Positions 35,672 through 44,202 of a stretch of DNA of 64,000 nt are shown here, piece after piece (position 1 is the stretch's first letter; each line of letters opens with the position of its first letter). Location: the NCBI GenBank assembly GCA_964527215.1, contig CAZGNZ010000007.1:46044-110043 (forward strand), written 5' to 3'. Position numbers and translations under genes: made by a program. This DNA is from CAZGNZ01 sp964527215 (lineage in GTDB: Bacteria; Fidelibacterota; Marinisomatia; SCGC-AAA003-L08; JACNLC01). The notes under the pieces are model-generated. The model made no database searches. It was not told the DNA's origin and was given only the letters and a program-made list of their open reading frames with translations.

Positions 35672-36771
35672 GATTCTGCTCCATGTTTTTCAATAGGTAT
35701 GCTCTGATGAACGAATTGATGTCTCCGTCCATTACTGCCTGGATATTTCCGGTTTCTTCTTTGGTGCGGTGGTCTTTTACCATATTGTAGGGATGGAAAA
35801 CATAGGAGCGAATCTGGCTCCCCCATCCGATATCCATTTTTTGGTCTTCCAGATGTTGTTTTTCCTTTGCCATTTCCTCACGCCTCAGTTGATACAGCCG
35901 CCCCTTCAGGATTTTCATTGCGGTATTTTTATTTTTCAGCTGGCTCCGTTCATTTTGACACTGTACAACAATGCCTGACGGCAGGTGGGTGATGCGAATG
36001 GCTGAGTCGGTTTTGTTGACATGCTGACCGCCGGCACCGCTGGCCCGGTAGGTATCTATCCGAAGCTCTTTTTCGTCGATATCAATTTCAATATCGTCAT
36101 CCACGGAAGGATACACAAAAACCGATGCAAAGGACGTATGTCGGCGAGACTGGCTGTCAAACGGCGAAATGCGCACCAGACGGTGCACACCTGCTTCCGC
36201 TTTCAGCAGCCCAAAGACGTAGTCTCCGCTTACTTCCAGCGATACATCCTTTACACCGGCTTCATCACCCGGCTGAAAATCCAGAACTTTTACGGAAAAC
36301 CCGGATCTTTCGCACCAGCGTTTGTACAGTCTCAGCAGCATTTCCGCCCAATCCTGGGATTCAGTGCCGCCGGCACCCGGATGGATTGTCAGAAGCGCAT
36401 TCCGGTGATCATCCGGTCCATTCAGCATTTTTCGGATTTCCACTTTTTCCAGAGCAGTCTGGAATCTTTTCAGCGCATTTTGAATGTCCGGATCAGGGGC
36501 GTCCCCCTCTTCAATAAGTTCAAAATGCAGCTCGACTTCTGCGTAGAGGTCTTCCAGCTCACGCCACATTTTGATTTCATTCTCAAGGGTGCTGATTTTT
36601 TTAAGGATAATCTGGGCAGACTGGTTGTCGTCCCAGAATCCGGGGGCCAGGGTTTTCTGCTGCTGTTCAGACAGTGACCGGGTCAGGCGATCCCAATCAA
36701 AGATACCCCCGAAGTTCAATATACTTTGTTTTGGATATGTTAAATAAATCTTTCAGTGCCTGGATGTCCAT
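35661..36771 (-). CDS. prfB: Peptide chain release factor 2, expressed through a programmed +1 frameshift
   Basis: The main frame (35661-36698) encodes the RF2 body: SPFDS tripeptide region (RISPFDSQSRRHTSF), GGQ motif (SGAGGQHVNKTDSAIRITH) and GGTESQDWAEMLLRLY. An upstream frame begins at ATG 36771 (MDIQALKDLFNISKTKYIEL, ending RGYL) and stops at UGA 36699-36697. Shifting +1 at CTT-TGA joins the two into about 369 residues, close to E. coli RF2. A GGGGG ribosome-like stimulator precedes the slip site. RF2 recognises UGA and UAA, so low RF2 promotes its own synthesis. Confidence 0.96.
36691..36711 (-). promoter_or_regulatory. Autoregulatory +1 frameshift site of prfB
   Basis: On the minus strand the site reads CGGGGGTATCTTTGAT: Shine-Dalgarno-like GGGGG, slippery CTT, then the in-frame UGA. 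Only the outermost bases differ from the well-studied E. coli site AGGGGGTATCTTTGAC. Confidence 0.95.
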
Positions 36772-36785
36772 GTTTTCCCCCGAAA

Positions 36786-37292
36786 TTATTCCGTATTCAT
36801 CCTGTCAAAATAATATACAATTATTGCAACGGAACTTAAAATCTGGAGCATTGAAGTATTGTTGGTCATTTTACTCCAGAGCGTTTCATCAAGGATGATT
36901 GTATCGTTGGGTTCTATAGTAGGCAGCAGGGTGCGGTCACCGGTTTCCATGAATTTTTTTATATCCACGACCATCAGCTGCGGTTCTTTACCGTCTCCCA
37001 TTTCACGGAGCAGGATCACCGAGTCCAGTTTAGCACCTTCTTTCGGTCCGCCGGCCAGAGAGAGCAGCGATACAATGTCAATATCAATGGAGTAGGGTAT
37101 CAGATACTGTCCCGGCTTGTTCACCATTCCCCATATATTCACTGCCATATTCACACCGGTGGAAGAAGGAATGCTGTAACTGGCACCATAATTGGCATAG
37201 GTTCCCATATTGGTGGTGGTTCCTCCCGAGGTCTGCGAAAATGAAACAGACCACAAGCCAATGATCAATGCAACCGTAAAAAGTTTATTCAT
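36786..37292 (-). CDS. Small secreted SLBB-domain protein
   Basis: A 168-residue protein with a signal peptide (LFTVALIIGLWSVSFSQ), one SLBB beta-grasp unit (VNIWGMVNKPGQYLIPYSIDIDIVSLLSLAGGPKEGA, then DSVILLR and PNDTIILDE), and a C-terminal hydrophobic helix (ILSSVAIIVYYF). SLBB domains occur in Wza-type polysaccharide export proteins, but the poly-export domain is missing here. ATG 37292 is preferred to an earlier TTG/ATG because the signal peptide starts there. It sits between folP and prfB with no polysaccharide genes adjacent. Confidence 0.83.
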   Translation of the reverse strand: MNKLFTVALIIGLWSVSFSQTSGGTTTNMGTYANYGASYSIPSSTGVNMAVNIWGMVNKPGQYLIPYSIDIDIVSLLSLAGGPKEGAKLDSVILLREMGDGKEPQLMVVDIKKFMETGDRTLLPTIEPNDTIILDETLWSKMTNNTSMLQILSSVAIIVYYFDRMNTE

Positions 37293-37305
37293 ATCTGATT
37301 CCAAT

Positions 37306-38094
37306 CTATGTGATTTTTGCATTATTCTGCATCATTCGAGCCATAAATTTAGTGCATTTTACACTATCACGCACATCGTGAACTCGGATAATATCCGCTC
37401 CCCTTTCCATCGCCATAGCAGCGGCGGCAATGCTTGCTGCGAGCCGGCTTTTGGGGGGATCCTTATCCGTAGAGAGAAATGATTTCCGGGACGCACCTAT
37501 CACGATGGGATATCCCAGCATTTTGAATTTCTCCAAATGCCAAATGATCTGATCGTTATCCTCAATCCGTTTTCCAAATCCGATCCCCGGATCAATTAAT
37601 ATCTGGTCATCCTGCAGACCGGCCAGTTTGGCAGCTTCAATCCGTTCATTAAAATATTTCATCAGGGTGAAAATGACATCATAGTATTCCGGATTTACCT
37701 GCATGGTTTCCGGTGTACCCCGCATGTGCATGATAATGATGGGCACTTGAAATCTGGCGGCAATCCTGAACATCTCCCCATTTTGCCCACCGCCGTAAAT
37801 ATCGTTAATAATATGAAATCCGTGCTCGAGGGCAATCTGAGCCACTTCCGGCTTATGGGTGTCGATAGAAAACTGAACATCAAAATCGGAAATTCGCTCA
37901 AACACCGGCAGCAGTCTTTCAATTTCGACATCCAATGGTACCCGACCGGAGCCGGGCCGTGAGGATTCCGCTCCGATATCAATAATATCGGCACCTTCCT
38001 CAACCATTTCCTCAATGCGCTTTGCAATGCGCTGTGTGTTCAGGTATCGTCCGCCGTCGTAAAATGAATCCGGAGTCAGATTCAGAATTCCCAT
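37306..38094 (-). CDS. folP: Dihydropteroate synthase
   Basis: A 262-residue TIM-barrel enzyme of folate synthesis. IMGILNLTPDSFYDGG at the start and ADIIDIGAESSRPGS are the two PROSITE-type DHPS signatures; IDTHKPEVA, IINDIYGG, IIMHMRGTP, ILIDPGIGFGKRIEDN and GASRKSF follow in order. ATG 38094 with AAGG upstream begins at the conserved core; a few more residues could come from a non-ATG start, since the frame is open back into ftsH. It lies 17 bases after the ftsH stop. Confidence 0.94.
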   Translation of the reverse strand: MGILNLTPDSFYDGGRYLNTQRIAKRIEEMVEEGADIIDIGAESSRPGSGRVPLDVEIERLLPVFERISDFDVQFSIDTHKPEVAQIALEHGFHIINDIYGGGQNGEMFRIAARFQVPIIIMHMRGTPETMQVNPEYYDVIFTLMKYFNERIEAAKLAGLQDDQILIDPGIGFGKRIEDNDQIIWHLEKFKMLGYPIVIGASRKSFLSTDKDPPKSRLAASIAAAAMAMERGADIIRVHDVRDSVKCTKFMARMMQNNAKIT

Positions 38095-38110
38095 GATCCT
38101 TGGTATATTT

Positions 38111-40222
38111 TTACTCAGACTTTTCTCCGGTTTCTTTTTTCGCCTGGGGGGACCTGGTATTTGTTTCCGGACCGGATTTTTTCTTCGGTGCAGCGTCTGC
38201 TTTTTCCGTTTCGGTTTTTGGTTTTGGTTTGCGGCGACGGGTGCGCTTCTTACGGGGTGCATCATCACTGGGTTTCTGCCGTTCGATATCCTTGCCGGAG
38301 ATTATTTGGTTCATCTCTTCTCCTGAGATGGTTTCGTAGTCCAGCAGTGTTCGGGCCAGACGGTCCAGTTCTTCCCGATGGGTGGACAGAATGCGGTCGG
38401 CGTCTTTTTCCGCCTGTTTTACCAGACTGGAAATTTCCTGATCAATCAGCTTTGACATATCATCGCTGTGATCGCGGGCCTGAGCGATTTCCCTTCCCAG
38501 AAATACCTCTTCGTTCTTCTTTCCGAATGTCAGGGGTCCGATTTTGGAAGACATTCCCCATTCGCATACCATGGATCGGGCGATTTTGGTGGCGCGCTCA
38601 ATATCATTCCCGGCACCGGTGGATGTGTCCCTGAACACCAGTTTCTCTGCAGAACGGCCGCCCATCAGTACATTCAGCTGTCCCAGAAGATATTTTCGTG
38701 TATAATTATGCTTCTCGCTTTCAGGCAGCTGTGATGTGATTCCCAGTGCCCTGCCGCGAGGGATAATCGTTATCTTATGAATGGGATCCGTGTGCTTCGA
38801 GTAATGGGCAACCATTGCATGCCCGGCTTCATGATAAGCGGTGATTTTCCGTTCATCCGGCGTCAGAATCATGCTTTTTCTTTCAACACCCATCATCACC
38901 TTGTCCTTGGCATCTTCAAAATCGCCCATGGTCACTACCCGTTTCTTTCGACGGGCTGCCAGCAGGGCAGCTTCGTTGCACAGATTTTCAAGATCCGCCC
39001 CGACCAGTCCCGGAGTCCCTTTGGCAAGCGGTTTTAAATCCACATCCTTGGCCAGCGGAATCTTCCGTGTATGAATTTTCAGAATGGCCTCGCGTCCGTT
39101 GATGCCCGGGATGTCCACCACAATCTGCCGGTCAAATCTCCCAGGTCTGAGCAGGGCCTTGTCAAGCACATCAGGACGGTTTGTGGCGGCCAGAAGGATC
39201 ACATTGTCATCGGTGTCAAAGCCGTCCATTTCAACCAGTATCTGATTGAGGGTCTGTTCTCTTTCATCATGTCCGCCCCCAAGTCCTGCACCCCGATGAC
39301 GGCCAACGGCATCAATTTCATCCACAAATATGATACTGGGGGAATTTCTTTTTGCCTGGTCAAACAAATCACGGACACGGCTGGCGCCCACACCCACAAA
39401 CATTTCAACAAATTCTGCTCCGCTGATACTGAAAAAGGGGACCCCGGCCTCACCGCTGACAGCCCGAGCAAGAAGGGTTTTTCCAGTTCCCGGAGGACCC
39501 AGCAGCAATGCGCCTTTGGGGATTTTGGCCCCCAGCCGGCTGTAACGCTTGGGATTTTTAAGGAACTCCACAATTTCCTCAAGCTCAACTTTGGCTTCAT
39601 CGCAGCCTGCCACATCCTTGAAGGTGATTTCCGGATTGTCCGGCGAAATGATTTTTGCCCGGCTTTTGGCAAATCCGAAAATACCGCTCTGACCGCCGCC
39701 GCCCTGCATCCGCCGCATCAGCATGAACCAAATTACAATAATGAGTATCCAGGGAAAGAAATTCACCATGACATCCATGAAGTCAATGGTGGGTTCCTTG
39801 AACTCGTATATCAGACCATGTTCATTCCATTTTTCCAGCATGTCACTGTCCACATTCGGCGGAAGGATGACCGTGAACTTGTCAACAGACCGTTTCACGC
39901 GTCCGCGAATCGTGGGATAATACTCTTCCTGGGGTTCATTAAACAGACCGACAAACCGATGACCGGTAATTTCAGCCTCGGCAACCAGATCTTCCTCCAT
40001 ATACCGTTCAAATTCCGTGAAGGAAATGCGTCTGGGTTCTGAACTTTCGGAGAGCATTTGTGCGATGATGACAGCGGATAAAATGATTGCCGCCCAGATC
40101 AGGAAATTTCGTCCGCGGGGATTTAAAAGCTTTGGACCCTGTTCACCCTGTGGCGGTTTAACATTTCGGGGGGTCGATTTACCATCCGGTTTTTTGGATC
40201 GTTTCCGGCGGTTACTTGTCAT
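38111..40222 (-). CDS. ftsH: ATP-dependent zinc metalloprotease FtsH
   Basis: A 703-residue membrane AAA+ protease. Two transmembrane segments (FLIWAAIILSAVIIAQML and VNFFPWILIIVIWFMLM) flank the periplasmic domain; then Walker A GPPGTGKT, Walker B SIIFVDEID, the pore motif, the SRH (RPDVLDKALLRPGRFDRQI) and zinc site HEAGH. Basic extensions occur at both ends, with a Lys/Arg/Pro/Glu-rich tail of about 50 residues. ATG 40222 follows GGAGAACTGG and overlaps the hpt stop by 11 bases. It degrades unassembled membrane proteins and selected cytosolic targets. Confidence 0.97.
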   Translation of the reverse strand: MTSNRRKRSKKPDGKSTPRNVKPPQGEQGPKLLNPRGRNFLIWAAIILSAVIIAQMLSESSEPRRISFTEFERYMEEDLVAEAEITGHRFVGLFNEPQEEYYPTIRGRVKRSVDKFTVILPPNVDSDMLEKWNEHGLIYEFKEPTIDFMDVMVNFFPWILIIVIWFMLMRRMQGGGGQSGIFGFAKSRAKIISPDNPEITFKDVAGCDEAKVELEEIVEFLKNPKRYSRLGAKIPKGALLLGPPGTGKTLLARAVSGEAGVPFFSISGAEFVEMFVGVGASRVRDLFDQAKRNSPSIIFVDEIDAVGRHRGAGLGGGHDEREQTLNQILVEMDGFDTDDNVILLAATNRPDVLDKALLRPGRFDRQIVVDIPGINGREAILKIHTRKIPLAKDVDLKPLAKGTPGLVGADLENLCNEAALLAARRKKRVVTMGDFEDAKDKVMMGVERKSMILTPDERKITAYHEAGHAMVAHYSKHTDPIHKITIIPRGRALGITSQLPESEKHNYTRKYLLGQLNVLMGGRSAEKLVFRDTSTGAGNDIERATKIARSMVCEWGMSSKIGPLTFGKKNEEVFLGREIAQARDHSDDMSKLIDQEISSLVKQAEKDADRILSTHREELDRLARTLLDYETISGEEMNQIISGKDIERQKPSDDAPRKKRTRRRKPKPKTETEKADAAPKKKSGPETNTRSPQAKKETGEKSE

Positions 40223-40799
40223 CCAGTTCTCCTTCCTTGAAGGCATAAATGGCAGGAAGTCCCCGGAATTTCTGGTCGATATCCAAACCATATCCCACCA
40301 CAAATCGATCCGGTATTTCAAATCCGACGAAGTCTATGGGAAATGACACTTTGCAAACATCCGGTTTCAGAAGACAGCTGGCAAATGCAAGGGATGTCGG
40401 CTGGGCCTCTTCCAGACGGTGTTTCAGAAATTCCAGCGACAAACCGGTATCCACGATATCTTCAACCACCAGCACATCCCGTCCGGTGATATTGGCACTG
40501 ATATCCTTCAGCAGCCGGACTGTCCCGCTGCTGGTCTTGGAACTTCCGTATGATGAAATCTTCAGAAAATCGACTTCAAAATCGATGGACAGCTGCCGAA
40601 CCAGATCCGACATGAATATGAATGAGCCGTTCAGTACGCCGATGATAATGGGTATTTTACCCTTGTACTTTTCAGAGATATTTTTGCCAAGTTCACTTAC
40701 CCGCTTGGCCAGTGATTCCGTATCGATCAGCTGTTCCAGTCTGCTTCCGGCAAAGGGATAGCCTTCAGGGACAGTTATTTCTTTTGAATTTGGTGCCAT
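40212..40799 (-). CDS. hpt: Hypoxanthine phosphoribosyltransferase
   Basis: A 195-residue purine salvage enzyme with the PRPP-binding VLVVEDIVDTGLSL and the upstream IIGVLNGSFIFMSDLVRQL; KPDVCKVSFPIDFVGFEIPDRFVVGYGLDI near the C-terminus is typical of Hpt. It lies between tilS (25-base overlap) and ftsH (11-base overlap), the common bacterial order tilS-hpt-ftsH. Confidence 0.96.
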   Translation of the reverse strand: MAPNSKEITVPEGYPFAGSRLEQLIDTESLAKRVSELGKNISEKYKGKIPIIIGVLNGSFIFMSDLVRQLSIDFEVDFLKISSYGSSKTSSGTVRLLKDISANITGRDVLVVEDIVDTGLSLEFLKHRLEEAQPTSLAFASCLLKPDVCKVSFPIDFVGFEIPDRFVVGYGLDIDQKFRGLPAIYAFKEGELDDK

Positions 40800-42157
40800 G
40801 TAAATTCCACTATTTTATTTTTACCGGACTGCAATGAGGTTGATGTCCTGCCGTGCGCCAGTTCAGGTACCCATAATATATTACCATCCCCGGATACCAC
40901 AATAGGATGAATCATCTTCCTGTATCTCGACAGCTTATGATTTATAAACAAATCACTCACTTTAACCCGGTGCCCTGAGCCGGCAATTATGAGAGAGTCT
41001 CCCGCCTTCCAGCTTCGGACGAAAATTCCGGACCCGTAATCATCAGTCGGGATTAAAAATCGATTTTTGCTGCCGTCGGGATTCCCCGCATCAATGAGTT
41101 TGGATGTAAAGCAGCCGCTGTGCCACCAGGAGACCTGGCCGTATTTCATTGGTACTGTCCGGAGCGCTGAAGTCTGTTTGAAATATAGAACAACGGTTGA
41201 ACGGTCCATCAGACATTGAATCTCCCGTCCGGTGTCAAAAACCATACCGGTGCGTGAATTTCTGATAAACTGCCAGAATGAAGCCCAATGCTTCATAGGA
41301 AGCGCAAAATCGTCATATCCCAGTATTTCCCGAATAATATGCTGCAGTATTATTTTCAACTGACGCAGATCACCTGCCCTGAGATCGGACAGCCCCAGCT
41401 CGGCAAATTCACCTCTTCGATATTCCCTGAGTCCAGCGGCCATAAATGCATCTAATGCGGGACGCTGATGCAGCAGCTCTTTCTGGGCAGCCTCCTGTTT
41501 CCGCAATAATTGATTTACCAGTCCCGGATTCGATTTAACGGCATTCGGCAGATCAATCCGTCTTACTCGATTGCGAAGGTAGGCTGTATTTCGATTGGTG
41601 GGATCATCGATCCATTTAAGCTGATGTCGTTCTGCATATGAAAGAATTTCATGTTTTGCAATTCCCAGGAGCGGCCGTCTGATATTGTTCCATTTATCGC
41701 GAATGCCCAGCCAGGACATCCAGTCGGCATTTTGAATCAGCCGCATATAGAGTGTCTCCAGCTGATCATCTTTGTGATGGGCCGTAAAAATCCAAGTGAG
41801 TTTGTGAACCTGGGCGATATGACTGAACCAGCGGTAGCGCTGGGACCGTGCCCAGTTTTCAAATGACCCGTCCCCCGACCATTCCGGCAGATGGAACGAT
41901 TCAAACGGCAGCTGGTATTTTTTGGAGGTGTCCCGACAGAAATCCTCTGCCTCGTCCGCATCGACTCTCACCCCATGATTGACATGCAGGATATGCAGTG
42001 AAAACCTTGTCTGACTGGAAATTCCGACCAAGGCATCCGTCAGAACCATGCTGTCCACACCGCCGGACAGAGCAATTCCAATAACGGACCCGTCATTTTC
42101 AAGGTCATCTTCGCGTTTGAATCGGGAAAGCTGTGTTAATAGATGATCCGGTATCAT
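40775..42157 (-). CDS. tilS: tRNA(Ile)-lysidine synthase
   Basis: A 460-residue PP-loop ATPase (IGIALSGGVDSMVLTDAL) that modifies the wobble cytidine of the AUA-reading tRNA. HVNHGVRVDADEAEDFC and FTAHHKDDQLETLYMRL are TilS N-terminal motifs, followed by RPLLGIAKHEI and DDPTNRNTAYLRNRVR. The C-terminal part carries the substrate-binding extension (VRSWKAGDSLIIAGSGHRVKVSDLFINHKLSRYRK). ATG at 42157. First gene of the tilS-hpt-ftsH-folP set. Confidence 0.95.
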   Translation of the reverse strand: MIPDHLLTQLSRFKREDDLENDGSVIGIALSGGVDSMVLTDALVGISSQTRFSLHILHVNHGVRVDADEAEDFCRDTSKKYQLPFESFHLPEWSGDGSFENWARSQRYRWFSHIAQVHKLTWIFTAHHKDDQLETLYMRLIQNADWMSWLGIRDKWNNIRRPLLGIAKHEILSYAERHQLKWIDDPTNRNTAYLRNRVRRIDLPNAVKSNPGLVNQLLRKQEAAQKELLHQRPALDAFMAAGLREYRRGEFAELGLSDLRAGDLRQLKIILQHIIREILGYDDFALPMKHWASFWQFIRNSRTGMVFDTGREIQCLMDRSTVVLYFKQTSALRTVPMKYGQVSWWHSGCFTSKLIDAGNPDGSKNRFLIPTDDYGSGIFVRSWKAGDSLIIAGSGHRVKVSDLFINHKLSRYRKMIHPIVVSGDGNILWVPELAHGRTSTSLQSGKNKIVEFTWHQIQKK

Positions 42158-42242
42158 TTCACCATGATTTGCAATATTTATCAGGGCAGACCGGTTTGTT
42201 CATAAAGGGAATCCGCTGCCGGCGGATATTCGGCTGGCTGTA

Positions 42243-42872
42243 TTACTGCAGGAACGGATTATGATCTCTTTCACGACCCACAGTGGTTTCCGGTCCATGG
42301 CCGGGACAGACCGCCGTGTCATCTTCCAAGGTTAAAATCTTATTGCGGATCGACTGTATCAGCTGTGAGGTATTTCCGCCGGGCAGATCCGTTCTGCCGA
42401 TTGAGCCAAAGAAAAGGGTGTCACCCACAAACAGCGTACGGTCGATTCTAAAACAGACACCCCCGGGAGTATGTCCGGGTGTCTCCAAAACGTCAATCGT
42501 CAGCGGTCCGATCATCAGTCTCTGATCCGCCTCAAGATTGCGACTGATGCGCGGCGGGTCTGTTACAGGCAGTCCAAACATTCTGCAGTACTGCGCAGAA
42601 TCTTCAATCAGTTTTTCATCTTCCCTGTGGATATAAAACGGTATTTCCAGTTTATCCTGCAATTCCTTCACTGCACCGATGTGATCAATATGTCCGTGAG
42701 TATTCAGAATCGCTGCCGGGTCAAGTTCCAGCTGCTGAATGCGGTTCAATATCACCCCGGCATCTGCTCCGGGATCAATAATCACCGCCGCAGAATCCCC
42801 TTCTGCCCAGACAAGAAAGCAGTTTTCCTGGAAAGGTCCTGTAATAATTTTCTCTTTTCTGATTTCAGTCAT
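42243..42872 (-). CDS. MBL-fold metallohydrolase (glyoxalase II-like)
   Basis: A 209-residue metallo-beta-lactamase-fold protein: metal motif NTHGHIDHIG, ETPGHTPGGVCF, LFVGDTLFFGSIGRTDLPGG and VCPGHGPETTVGRE. The pattern matches the YcbL/GloB2 subgroup of hydroxyacylglutathione hydrolase-like proteins. Substrate uncertain. Its ATG overlaps short upstream ORFs (see 42907-42990), so it may be coupled to them. Confidence 0.9.
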   Translation of the reverse strand: MTEIRKEKIITGPFQENCFLVWAEGDSAAVIIDPGADAGVILNRIQQLELDPAAILNTHGHIDHIGAVKELQDKLEIPFYIHREDEKLIEDSAQYCRMFGLPVTDPPRISRNLEADQRLMIGPLTIDVLETPGHTPGGVCFRIDRTLFVGDTLFFGSIGRTDLPGGNTSQLIQSIRNKILTLEDDTAVCPGHGPETTVGRERDHNPFLQ

Positions 42873-42906
42873 AATGCCTGTCCGCTGTGTTGATGCCGCA
42901 TCTGGT

Positions 42907-42990
42907 TCATGGTTTGTTTTTCGTTTTCAAGGAGTAAATTTCAGGTTCAGGTTTGTTCAAATCAAAATGGCAGTCTACTTTCCGCGACAT
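42907..42990 (-). CDS. Possible micro-ORF ending in UGA, perhaps read through
   Basis: ATG 42990 has AGAGG seven bases ahead and encodes 27 residues (MSRKVDCHFDLNKP, then EPEIYSLKTKNKP) before TGA. Past the TGA the same frame continues 13 codons (TRCGINTADRHYD) to another TGA inside the MBL gene, giving a U-T-R-C arrangement if UGA were decoded. Unrecognised; could be a small gene, a selenoprotein or chance. Confidence 0.3.
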   Translation of the reverse strand: MSRKVDCHFDLNKPEPEIYSLKTKNKP

Positions 42991-43126
42991 TATCCATCCT
43001 CTGCCGGCGGTATTCAAGGTTACCGGAAGCTTCATCTCCTGCAGACTGGAATTTCAAGTCAGACCTTGACAGCAAGAGACACGGCATCTGATTTCCAATC
43101 CAGCCGTGCGCGAGTGCGCGGAGCGG

Positions 43127-44200
43127 CTATACTTCGCTGAAGAAAAAAGTTTTCAGCGCCTGGATCTTGCTTTCATAGGAATGAGGGTACAGGAACCATT
43201 CCGTCGCAGCGATGGAACTGCTCAGGGAATTTCCATCCTGTGGTGTAAAGCAGAATCCCGTGATTTCCGTGCCGCTCTGGTTCAGATGAAGTGAGGGAAT
43301 AGACACCACCGTCTGATTGAGGATACGTCCGAAATGCCCATGATCCCTGCCAAATGAAAATACAGAACATGAATCAATCTTGTCGGTCGTTGCAATCCGG
43401 ATATTGCTTTCCAGCCGGGCCAGCAGTTTCTGCATGGTGGTGGGTTCTTTCAGCACCAGATGAAAATGCAGGACATGCATATACTGGGTATTAATCTTGA
43501 TGGCGGATGAGAATAGACTTAAATCCTTCCCTATTGTTTTGAACAGCAGGTGGGCATCTCGGGCATGATGGGTACCGAACCGACTGTCTTTGTGGTTACC
43601 CACTTGCGGAGAGGGCACAAATCCGCTGGCCTGACTTACATCATTGGCCCGCCGCACCACCACAAAGCGACCTGAAATCAAATTGTCTTCAGGCGCGTCA
43701 TCAATGGCAAATGTATGAATAATTCCGGCCAAATTGTGCGTATTGCAGGAAACCACCTGAATAAACCGGTCTTCATCCTGAATCAGTGCAGCGTCGTTAA
43801 TGCCTCTTGCGTACATTTTACCAAAACCGAACTCACTGCCCTGGGCAATAAATCCGGCGGTATTGTGCATGAAATTTTCATAGTACCGGACTTTATTTTT
43901 ATGTCCCACACCTGAAGGCGTACAGTCAATCACAACTGAAGCGCGGTCAATGGCTTCTTCTGTGTTGAATTCCGGTTTCATCCCAAGATTTAAAAATCCG
44001 TCAAAATGGGTATCCGAGGTGGAAAGTCTTGCTCCCCGCCGAATTAAATCTTTCACCTTGGGTCGGTCGATGGTGCTGGGCGTGTTTTTATGGAAGGTGA
44101 TCTCATCTATCCCCAGCGTTTCCTTAAAATCACAAAGCAGACCGATGAGCGGTTCCCCGATTGTGCCGGTACCTACAACATGGACGATTTTGCGTGCCAT
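43127..44200 (-). CDS. Archaeal-type (type II) glyceraldehyde-3-phosphate dehydrogenase-like protein
   Basis: A 357-residue NAD(P)-dependent dehydrogenase. The N-terminal Rossmann motif HVVGTGTIGEPLIGLL, then SVVIDCTPSGVGHKNKVRYYENF, and the catalytic-cysteine block VVSCNTHNLAGI correspond to archaeal GAPDH (DxTPxGxGxKNK and SCNTTxL) rather than to bacterial GapA (SCTTNCLAP). The protein then shows a C-terminal catalytic-domain pattern (VVRRANDVSQASGFVPSPQVGNHKDSRFGTHHARD). Substrate is inferred, and a related phosphorylated aldehyde is possible. It follows the CpsB-type gene by two bases. Confidence 0.78.
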   Translation of the reverse strand: MARKIVHVVGTGTIGEPLIGLLCDFKETLGIDEITFHKNTPSTIDRPKVKDLIRRGARLSTSDTHFDGFLNLGMKPEFNTEEAIDRASVVIDCTPSGVGHKNKVRYYENFMHNTAGFIAQGSEFGFGKMYARGINDAALIQDEDRFIQVVSCNTHNLAGIIHTFAIDDAPEDNLISGRFVVVRRANDVSQASGFVPSPQVGNHKDSRFGTHHARDAHLLFKTIGKDLSLFSSAIKINTQYMHVLHFHLVLKEPTTMQKLLARLESNIRIATTDKIDSCSVFSFGRDHGHFGRILNQTVVSIPSLHLNQSGTEITGFCFTPQDGNSLSSSIAATEWFLYPHSYESKIQALKTFFFSEV

Positions 44201-44202
44201 TT

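Noticed and set aside
36021..36677. Plus-strand open frame opposite prfB
   Set aside because: Antisense to the conserved RF2 body; no ribosome site or family resemblance.
36697..36771. Possible sequencing error or pseudogene at the start of prfB
   Set aside because: The break coincides exactly with the known programmed frameshift signal, so it is functional.
39071..40042. Long plus-strand open frame of 323 codons opposite ftsH
   Set aside because: It lies entirely antisense to the strongly conserved ftsH gene and its translation has no recognisable domain or good start.
43085..43130. GC-rich CGTGCGCGAGTGCGCGGAG stretch near the end of the GAPDH-like gene as a terminator
   Set aside because: Pairing is imperfect and there is no T-run in either direction.
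43127..44200. Archaeal origin of the whole window because of the type II GAPDH-like gene
   Set aside because: All surrounding genes are bacterial (RF2, FtsH, Nqr, TolC, TonB receptor); a single transferred or lineage-specific gene is more likely.
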